Shown here: one piece after another, positions 1 through 4,448 of the stretch
Position numbering within the stretch: the stretch's first letter is position 1
Layout: each line of letters opens with the position of its first letter
DNA from: Actinomycetes bacterium
Lineage (GTDB): Bacteria > Actinomycetota > Acidimicrobiia > Acidimicrobiales > Palsa-688
Assembly: GCA_021816565.1 (NCBI GenBank)
Contig: JAKAXN010000349.1
Location: forward strand, 1-5,096
Direction: 5' to 3'
DNA: 5,096 bases
Made by a program: the position numbers and the translations under genes
The notes under the pieces: generated by a model
What the model saw: the letters and a program-made list of their open reading frames with translations, nothing else
Told to the model about the DNA's origin: nothing
The model's database searches: none

Positions 1-292
1 TGGCCGGGCGCAGCTCGCCTCTGAGCATGGCCATCACCGCCACTGCGTCGACCACGGCGCCGGCGGCCGCCGCCTCGGCCTCGAAGAGGGTGGCGAACTC
101 GGCGGCCGACACCTCGGAGCGCTCGAAGCGGGCCCAGGCGTTCGAATCGGGGTTGGTGGCGTTGAGCCGGCGGATCAGCCCCGGCTCGAGGCCGTTGTCG
201 GCCTCGTAGCGGGAGAAGGCGTCGAAGGGGCTGGTCGTGATCACCCCGCCGAAATCCCACAGCACGGCCTTTACCTCGGTGATACTGGTCAC
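1..292 (-). CDS. HAD-superfamily hydrolase (subfamily IA-like), N-terminal part, 3' end outside window
   Basis: A partial reading frame of 97 codons starts at a GTG (290-292) and runs off the left edge. The protein begins VTSITEVKAVLWDFGGVIT. The hydrophobic strand followed by DFGGV is HAD motif I, with Asp13 as the predicted nucleophile. A helical cap region follows, including NAWARFERSEVSAAEF (about residues 50-65), which resembles the cap of HAD-IA proteins such as the N-terminal domain of ACAD10 and E. coli YihX. Members are usually phosphatases acting on small phosphorylated metabolites in the cytoplasm; the substrate here cannot be told. Motif I has Gly15 where many HAD phosphatases have a second Asp; this Gly is also found in YihX-like enzymes. 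The start is supported by GGAG five bases upstream. Motifs II-IV lie outside the window, so activity is unproven. The gene is divergent from the NYN-domain gene. Confidence 0.85.
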   Translation of the reverse strand, partial: MTSITEVKAVLWDFGGVITTSPFDAFSRYEADNGLEPGLIRRLNATNPDSNAWARFERSEVSAAEFATLFEAEAAAAGAVVDAVAVMAMLRGELRPA

Positions 293-371
293 GGGAACTC
301 CACGGCGATGAGGGGGATGACCCGGGGGTTCCACTGCTTGGGTGTCCCGGGCTGCTTGACTCTACGTAGTC
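293..371. promoter_or_regulatory. Divergent intergenic region with short direct repeats
   Basis: This 79-base gap separates the divergent HAD and NYN-domain genes and must hold both promoters unless they lie inside coding sequence. CCCGGG occurs at 321-326 and 346-351, and CTGCTTG at 334-340 and 352-358 (18-base spacing). CTACGTAG at 362-369 is a perfect 8-base palindrome directly before the ATG at 372. TTGACT at 356-361 resembles a -35 box, but no good -10 follows at the right distance. The repeats could bind a regulator or be chance in GC-rich DNA; neither is shown. Confidence 0.3.
298..301 (-). promoter_or_regulatory. Shine-Dalgarno sequence of the HAD hydrolase gene
   Basis: On the minus strand GGAG lies five bases before the GTG at 290-292. 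It supports that GTG as the start, as opposed to the in-frame GTG at codon 10, which would leave only two residues before the catalytic Asp. Confidence 0.55.
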
Positions 372-2423
372 ATGGCAACGCGGCACGTCATAGTAGATGG
401 ATCCAATCTCGCAACCGAGGGCCGCAACATGCCCAGTCTGGAACAGCTGGACCAGGCGGTACGCGAGTTCATATCCGAGAACCCCACCGATGAGGTGACG
501 GTGGTGGTCGACGCCTCGTTCGGCCACCGCATCGATCCCTCGGAGGTTGCGGCGTTCGAGGCGGCCGAGGAGGCCGGCGAGGTCGTGTCGCCCCCGGCCG
601 GGGCCATAGGACGGGGCGACGCCTTCCTGCTCAGGATCGCCGAGAAGATCGGCGCCACCGTGCTCTCGAACGACTCCTTCCAGGAGTTCCACGGCGAGCA
701 CACCTGGCTGTTCGAGAAGGGCCGGTTGATCGGCGGCAAGCCCGTACCGGGCGTCGGCTGGATCTTCATGGACCGCTCCCCGGTGCGCGGCGCCAAGAGC
801 CGTGAGGTGGTCAAGGAGGCCAAGCGGCGCAAGCGGGCCGAGGGCGAGGAGGCGACCGGGGGTCTCAAGGGAGCCGGGGAGAAGCCGGGCCGGGCCCGCC
901 CGAAGGTGGTCGACCGGGCCATCGCCCGGGCCACGCAGGAAGTGGTCGAGCCGAAGGCCGAGAGCGGGGGAGGCAAGTCCCGGCGCCGGCGGGGCGGGGC
1001 GCCCCCCGCCGAGCCGGTCAACGAGCCGCTGGCGTTCATCACCTTCATCGCGGCCCATCCGCTGGGTAACGAGGTCGTCGGGTCGGTGGTCGAGTACTCG
1101 TCCCACGGCGCTTTCGTCGACGCTGACGGGGCCCGCTGCTACGTGCCGCTGTCGGCCATGGCGGACCCTCCCCCCCGCAAGGCCCGCGAGGTCGTCGCCA
1201 AGGGCGAGAGCCTCACCTTCGTGGTCCAGGCGTTCGACCCGCAGCGTCGCGGCATCGAGCTGGCCCTGCCCGGCTTCGCCCATCTGGCCGGTGCCCCCAC
1301 CCCCGAGACGGTCGAGGCCGAGATCAGGGGCGAGACCAAGCCGTCGGGGCCCAAGACCGGCCGGAGGCGGGGTGGCCGCAGCGCCGGGGAGGAGACGGCC
1401 GGTGCCGAGGTGGCTGCCGGGGAGGCCGCCCCGCCCCGCCGGGGTCGCCGGACCGCCGCTGAGGTCGCCGAGGCTGCAGGGCTGGCGGAGCCAACCCCCT
1501 CCGGGGTGGCCGGCGAGGAGGCTGGACCGGCCGAGCCCGCCGGAAAGGCGGCTCCGGCCCGCAGGCGGGCGCCGGCCCGGAGGGCGCCGACCCCGCCGGT
1601 CGGGGAGCCCGTCCCGGCTTCGGGCGCACAGGAGGAGCGGGCGGCTCCCGCGGAGGAGTTGCCCGCCCCGGTCCGCCGGGTCGGGCCGAGAAGGAGCCCG
1701 GCCCGTACCGGCGCCATGCTGGCGCCGGCGGGTCCAGTGCCGCCGGCCTCCACCCCGGCGGCGGTGCCGGCCGGGGCCGGGGCTGAAGAGGCGCCGGCCC
1801 CGGAGAAGGTCCCGGCCCGCAAGACCGCGGCCCGCCGGGCGCCGGCGCGGGTGACCGGCCAGCCGGCGGAGGAGGCGGAGGGCGCGGCCCCGGCCCCGGC
1901 GGCCAAGAAGGCCCCGGCCCGGAAGGCCCCGGCCCGCAAGGCTGCGGCAGAGGAGGCTCCGGCGAAGAAGGCCCCGGCCCGGAAGGCCCCGGCCCGCAAG
2001 TTGGCTGCCGGGGAGGCGCCGGCGGCCGAGGCTGGGTCGGCCGAGGCCCCGGCCGGCAAGGCCCCGGCCCGCAAGGCCCCGGCCCGCAAGGCCGCGGCGA
2101 AGGTTGCCGCAGGGGTGCCGGAAGAGGAGGCCCCGGCGAAGAAGGCCCCGGCGAAGAAGGCTCCGGCCCGCAAGGCCGCGGCGAAGGCTGCTGCCCCGGG
2201 CGCCGAGGAGGCCCCGGCCCGGAAGGCTGCGGCAGAGAAGGCCCCGGCCCGGAAGCCTGCGGCAGAGAAGGCTCCGGCGAAGAAGGCTCCGGCGAAGAAG
2301 ACCGTGGCCCGCAAGGCTCCCGCAGCGAAGGCCGCTGCCGGCGGAGGCGAGACCGACGGCCGGGGGCCCGGCGAGGACACCAGCCCGCCCGGGCCGAGGA
2401 GGTCGGGTCGCCGGAGCGGCTAG
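372..2423 (+). CDS. NYN/PIN-type ribonuclease with S1-like domain and long Ala/Lys/Pro-rich basic tail
   Basis: The product has 683 residues in three parts. Residues 1-137 look like a NYN (Zc3h12a-like) nuclease domain of the PIN superfamily: VIVDGSN (Asp9, Asn12), VVVDAS (Asp47), GRGDAFLL (Asp83) and VLSNDSF (Asp101) supply the acidic residues expected to bind metal and cleave RNA. Residues 141-220 are a charged linker rich in Lys and Arg. Residues 228-302 resemble an S1/OB RNA-binding fold (VVGSVVEYSSHGAFV, then YVPLSAM, and a closing RRGIELALP). Residues 305-683 are low-complexity, with KAPAR/KAPAK repeats from 511 to 655, like histone H1-type or mycobacterial HU tails. The ATG at 372 is needed to keep VIVDGSN; the next ATG (429) would remove it. 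No ribosome binding site precedes 372, so a leaderless mRNA is possible. Predicted role: cytoplasmic RNA processing or decay, with the tail holding the enzyme on nucleic acid. Domain calls are from motifs only; the target RNA is unknown. Confidence 0.85.
   Translation: MATRHVIVDGSNLATEGRNMPSLEQLDQAVREFISENPTDEVTVVVDASFGHRIDPSEVAAFEAAEEAGEVVSPPAGAIGRGDAFLLRIAEKIGATVLSNDSFQEFHGEHTWLFEKGRLIGGKPVPGVGWIFMDRSPVRGAKSREVVKEAKRRKRAEGEEATGGLKGAGEKPGRARPKVVDRAIARATQEVVEPKAESGGGKSRRRRGGAPPAEPVNEPLAFITFIAAHPLGNEVVGSVVEYSSHGAFVDADGARCYVPLSAMADPPPRKAREVVAKGESLTFVVQAFDPQRRGIELALPGFAHLAGAPTPETVEAEIRGETKPSGPKTGRRRGGRSAGEETAGAEVAAGEAAPPRRGRRTAAEVAEAAGLAEPTPSGVAGEEAGPAEPAGKAAPARRRAPARRAPTPPVGEPVPASGAQEERAAPAEELPAPVRRVGPRRSPARTGAMLAPAGPVPPASTPAAVPAGAGAEEAPAPEKVPARKTAARRAPARVTGQPAEEAEGAAPAPAAKKAPARKAPARKAAAEEAPAKKAPARKAPARKLAAGEAPAAEAGSAEAPAGKAPARKAPARKAAAKVAAGVPEEEAPAKKAPAKKAPARKAAAKAAAPGAEEAPARKAAAEKAPARKPAAEKAPAKKAPAKKTVARKAPAAKAAAGGGETDGRGPGEDTSPPGPRRSGRRSG
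1053..1277 (+). other. S1-like OB-fold region inside the NYN-domain protein
   Basis: This encodes residues 228-302. The pattern is typical of S1 domains: a Gly-Xaa-Val strand (GSVVEY), a Gly-Ala-Phe-Val turn, a Val-Pro-Leu-Ser segment where S1 domains often have a His- or Leu-Ser motif, a Gly before the fourth strand (VAKGESLTFVVQAFD) and the closing strand RRGIELALPG. S1 folds commonly bind single-stranded RNA, which would suit a ribonuclease partner domain. The call rests on pattern only, and no homolog search was possible. Confidence 0.6.
1902..2336 (+). repeat. Coding repeat array of KAPA pentads (H1/HU-like tail)
   Basis: This encodes residues 511-655 of the NYN-domain protein. KAPA occurs 12 times, usually as KAPAR or KAPAK in tandem pairs five residues apart, separated by acidic spacers such as AEEAP and EEEAPA. 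At DNA level a 36-base segment is repeated exactly at 1905-1940 and 1965-2000, a 60-base period, which indicates recent internal duplication. Lys/Ala/Pro repeats of this type form extended, disordered, nucleic-acid-binding tails in histone H1 and in mycobacterial HU. The acidic spacers make this tail more mixed in charge than those examples. Confidence 0.85.
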
Positions 2424-2440
2424 AGGGCGGCCGCGTTCCC

Positions 2441-2446
2441 TACCAT
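2441..2446 (+). promoter_or_regulatory. Possible -10 element (TACCAT) before xth
   Basis: TACCAT fits the actinobacterial TANNNT -10 pattern and ends nine bases before the xth ATG. No TTGACA-like -35 box is seen at the usual distance. It could start a very short-leader or leaderless mRNA, letting xth be expressed independently of the upstream gene. The evidence is weak. Confidence 0.3.
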
Positions 2447-2455
2447 TGTCGGGTC

Positions 2456-3235
2456 ATGCGGATCGCCACCTGGAACGTCAACTCGCTCAAAGCCCGCCTC
2501 CCCCGGGTGGAGGAGTGGCTGGGTTACGCCCGGCCCGACGTGGTCTGCCTCCAGGAGACCAAGCTGAGCGACGCCGCGTTCCCCCACATGGCCTTCTCGG
2601 CTCTCGGCTACGACAGCATCCACCACGGGGACGGCCAGTGGAACGGGGTGGCCATCCTGTCGAGGGTCGGCATCGAGGACCCGGTGGCCGGCTTCGTGTC
2701 ATCCCTCGAGCCGGACTCCGACACCCGCATCATCTCGGCCCGCTGCGGCGGGGTGCACGTCACCAGCGTCTATGTCCCCAACGGCCGCAGCCTGGACTCC
2801 GACCACTACGTGTACAAGCTGGCGTGGATGGCCAAGCTGAGAGACCACCTCGACGCCCTGGCCCGGCCGACGGAGCGGGTGGCCGTGTGCGGCGACTTCA
2901 ACATCGCCCCGACCGACGCCGACATCTGGGACCCGTCCCGCTTCGCCGGCTCCACCCACGTGAGCGAGCCGGAGCGTCGGGCCCTGCAGACCCTGGAGGA
3001 CTGGGGGTTGGTCGACGCCTTCCGGCGCCGCTACCCCGACGACCGCCTCTACAGCTACTGGGACTACCGGGCGGGGGACTTCCACGAGCACCGGGGCATG
3101 CGCATCGACCTGCTGCTCATGAGCGAACCGCTGGTGGCCGCCATGCGCTGGGCGCTGGTGGACCGCAACGCCCGCAAGGGCAAGCAGCCCTCCGACCACG
3201 CCCCGGTGTTCGTCGACGTCGAGGTGGCCCGATGA
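2456..3235 (+). CDS. xth: Exodeoxyribonuclease III (AP endonuclease, Xth family)
   Basis: The 259-residue product matches the exonuclease III / AP endonuclease family over its full length (E. coli XthA is 268). It should cut DNA at abasic sites in base-excision repair and remove nucleotides from 3' ends, using Mg2+. Family motifs appear in order: MRIATWNVNS (Asn7), LQETK (Glu34, metal ligand), SVYVPNG (Tyr106), GDFNIAPTD (Asp147, Asn149), RIDLLL (Asp218) and the C-terminal PSDHAP (Asp247, His248 catalytic pair). All expected catalytic residues are present, so the enzyme is probably active. The ATG fits the usual family N-terminus, where MRIATWNVNS begins at residue 1. No clear ribosome binding site is seen. 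The gene starts 32 bases after the NYN-domain gene and overlaps the thioesterase gene by four bases, suggesting one transcription unit. Confidence 0.97.
   Translation: MRIATWNVNSLKARLPRVEEWLGYARPDVVCLQETKLSDAAFPHMAFSALGYDSIHHGDGQWNGVAILSRVGIEDPVAGFVSSLEPDSDTRIISARCGGVHVTSVYVPNGRSLDSDHYVYKLAWMAKLRDHLDALARPTERVAVCGDFNIAPTDADIWDPSRFAGSTHVSEPERRALQTLEDWGLVDAFRRRYPDDRLYSYWDYRAGDFHEHRGMRIDLLLMSEPLVAAMRWALVDRNARKGKQPSDHAPVFVDVEVAR
3221..3227 (+). promoter_or_regulatory. Shine-Dalgarno-like sequence of the thioesterase gene inside xth
   Basis: GAGGTGG lies four bases before the ATG at 3232, within the last codons of xth. It supports ATG 3232 as the start and fits translation of the thioesterase by ribosomes finishing xth. 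Confidence 0.55.
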
Positions 3236-3954
3236 ACGGCGCGGAAGCCGGTGAGGCGTCGCCCGATCCGATCCTGGCCGACCGGCTGGCCCGGGCCCTG
3301 GCCGCCATACGGGAGCCGGCCGGCGAACCGGCGGTTACCGCCTCCCGGGAGGTGGGGGAGGCGCTGCGGCGGGTCATCGACCGCCTGACGGCCACGTCCG
3401 CCCCCACAGAGGTGCTGGGGCGGGCCCGGGAGCAACTCGAGCAGGTGGAGGCCCTGCTGGGGCCCTACACCGCGGTGCGCCGCTACGAGGGGTCCTCCGA
3501 GGCGTCGGGGCTGTTCCACGACCGGGCCTTCTTCGACTGGTCACCGCAGCTCGGCCTGTCCAACCCGCTGGCCCCGCCCATCCACGTCGGGGTGGAGGAC
3601 GGGATCGTGGTGGGCCGGGCCCGCTTCGGCATCGCCTACGAGGGTCCGCCCGGCTGCGTCCACGGTGGGTTCGTCGCCGCTGCGTTCGACGAGGTCCTGG
3701 GCCTGACCCAGTCCCTGTCGGGGCAGGTGGGCATGACCGGGACCCTCACCATCCGGTACCGCCGGCCCACCCCGCTCAACGCCGACCTGCGTTTCGAAGG
3801 CCGGGTGGAGTCGGTGAGTGGCCGCAAGGTGGTCACCGCCGGGCGGCTGCTGGCGGGGGAGGATCTGACGGCGGAGGCCACCGGGCTCTTCATCACCATC
3901 AGCCCCGAGAACTTCAGCGCCCTGGCCGCGCAGCGGGAACGCCGGGACGCCTGA
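3232..3954 (+). CDS. PaaI/THEM4-family hotdog-fold acyl-CoA thioesterase
   Basis: The 240-residue product has a C-terminal hotdog domain at about residues 94-225. The hallmark is GPPGCVHGGFVAAAFDEVLG (residues 138-157): His144-Gly145-Gly146 at the start of the long hotdog helix and Asp153-Glu154 within it, as in PaaI/THEM4-type thioesterases, where an acidic residue in this helix helps catalysis. TGTLTIRYRRPTPLNADL (170-187) is the following strand pair typical of the family. Predicted reaction: hydrolysis of an acyl-CoA thioester in the cytoplasm; the acyl group cannot be inferred. About 90 residues precede the domain; they are largely helical-looking and charged (for example EVGEALRRVIDRL and GRAREQLEQVEALL), making the protein longer than the roughly 140-residue PaaI. 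The ATG overlaps the xth stop codon as ATGA, implying translational coupling, though no functional link to DNA repair is evident. Confidence 0.88.
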   Translation: MNGAEAGEASPDPILADRLARALAAIREPAGEPAVTASREVGEALRRVIDRLTATSAPTEVLGRAREQLEQVEALLGPYTAVRRYEGSSEASGLFHDRAFFDWSPQLGLSNPLAPPIHVGVEDGIVVGRARFGIAYEGPPGCVHGGFVAAAFDEVLGLTQSLSGQVGMTGTLTIRYRRPTPLNADLRFEGRVESVSGRKVVTAGRLLAGEDLTAEATGLFITISPENFSALAAQRERRDA

Positions 3955-3955
3955 T

Positions 3956-3973
3956 CCCGGAGTCCGCGCCGGG
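3956..3973. terminator. Possible shared hairpin between convergent genes
   Basis: CCCGG (3956-3960) pairs with CCGGG (3969-3973) around an eight-base loop, inside the 21-base gap between the two convergent stop codons. A hairpin there could end transcription from both sides. There is no T-tract on either strand and the stem is only five base pairs, so this is a weak candidate in GC-rich DNA. Confidence 0.25.
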
Positions 3974-3975
3974 TG

Positions 3976-4395
3976 CTAGCGGGCGGCGCCGGCCAGGAAG
4001 GGGCGGGGCAGGGCGGTGACGGCCGGGATCTCGTCGGAGGCGAAGACCCACGGCAGCGGCAGGGCCGCCGAACCGGAGCCGACCAGCGGGCGGGGCTTGC
4101 GCGGGAACGACGCCCCGGAACTGCCGCCCCGGCCCCGGTACACGATCAAGCCGGTGACCGGGTCCGGCACGGCGTCGAGCGCCGCCTTGACCAGGGCCAG
4201 GTTGGTGTAACCCTCCCATGCCTGCTCTTCGCTGAACGAAACCTCGAACACCACACCCCAGGTGTGGCGGTGCCACGACCAGTCGGACGCGCCGGAGGTG
4301 ATAGCCGCTTCCATGAGGACGTCGCGGTACGCCTCGGCCCAGACCGACGCTGATGTGGCCCCGTCGAAAACCTCAATCGAGTACCACGCGCTCAC
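3976..4395 (-). CDS. Conserved-looking hypothetical protein, 139 residues
   Basis: The product starts MSAWYSIEVFDGATSASVWAE and has no motif that gives a function. The first 90 or so residues look like one small alpha/beta domain: a strand (WYSIEVF), an amphipathic helix (ASVWAEAYRDVLMEAAITSG), a Trp/His-rich strand (DWSWHRHTWGVVFEVSF), a second helix (EEQAWEGYTNLALVKAALDAV) and DPVTGLIVYRGRGGSSG. This strand-helix-strand order could be ferredoxin-like, but that is a guess. The C-terminal 40 residues are Pro/Ala-rich and probably flexible. There is no signal peptide or membrane segment, so it is likely cytoplasmic. I recall similar unannotated proteins in actinobacteria, which could not be verified here. 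The start is GTG at 4393-4395, placed six bases after TAGCAT, consistent with a leaderless mRNA. The gene follows the helicase gene by 53 bases on the same strand and converges on the thioesterase gene. Confidence 0.8.
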   Translation of the reverse strand: MSAWYSIEVFDGATSASVWAEAYRDVLMEAAITSGASDWSWHRHTWGVVFEVSFSEEQAWEGYTNLALVKAALDAVPDPVTGLIVYRGRGGSSGASFPRKPRPLVGSGSAALPLPWVFASDEIPAVTALPRPFLAGAAR

Positions 4396-4401
4396 GGGTT
4401 C

Positions 4402-4407
4402 ATGCTA
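4402..4407 (-). promoter_or_regulatory. Probable -10 element (TAGCAT) giving a leaderless mRNA
   Basis: On the minus strand TAGCAT ends six bases before the GTG start at 4395, so transcription would begin at or next to the start codon. No Shine-Dalgarno sequence lies between. This spacing is the usual arrangement for leaderless actinobacterial genes. No convincing -35 box is seen. Confidence 0.5.
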
Positions 4408-4448
4408 CTCACATTCGGGGCGGGCGTCTCCCCCCGGTTCCGCCGCTA

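Noticed and set aside
362..1048. 228-codon open frame on the minus strand opposite the NYN domain
   Set aside because: It is rich in Ser/Arg/Pro with no recognisable fold, and covers the motif-bearing NYN region of the plus strand.
802..1854. 350-codon plus-strand frame inside the NYN-domain gene
   Set aside because: An Arg/Pro/Ser-rich out-of-frame product typical of GC-rich shadows.
1902..2336. CRISPR-like or non-coding tandem repeat
   Set aside because: The repeats keep the reading frame and encode regular KAPA pentads; there are no unique spacers of uniform length.
1139..2380. 413-codon open frame on the minus strand opposite the NYN-domain gene tail
   Set aside because: It is the mirror of the Ala/Lys/Pro repeat in GC-rich DNA: its product is only Ala/Gly/Phe repeats (AGAFFAGAF) with no domain. 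The plus-strand frame carries real NYN and S1 motifs.
2104..3231. Long upstream extension of the thioesterase frame across xth
   Set aside because: The extension is Arg/Pro-rich noise read out of frame through the basic tail and xth; the real start is the ATG at 3232 with a ribosome binding site.
4408..4448. Terminator hairpin after the helicase gene
   Set aside because: The G-run/C-run pairing is irregular and lacks a T-tract; it is no better than expected in such GC-rich DNA.
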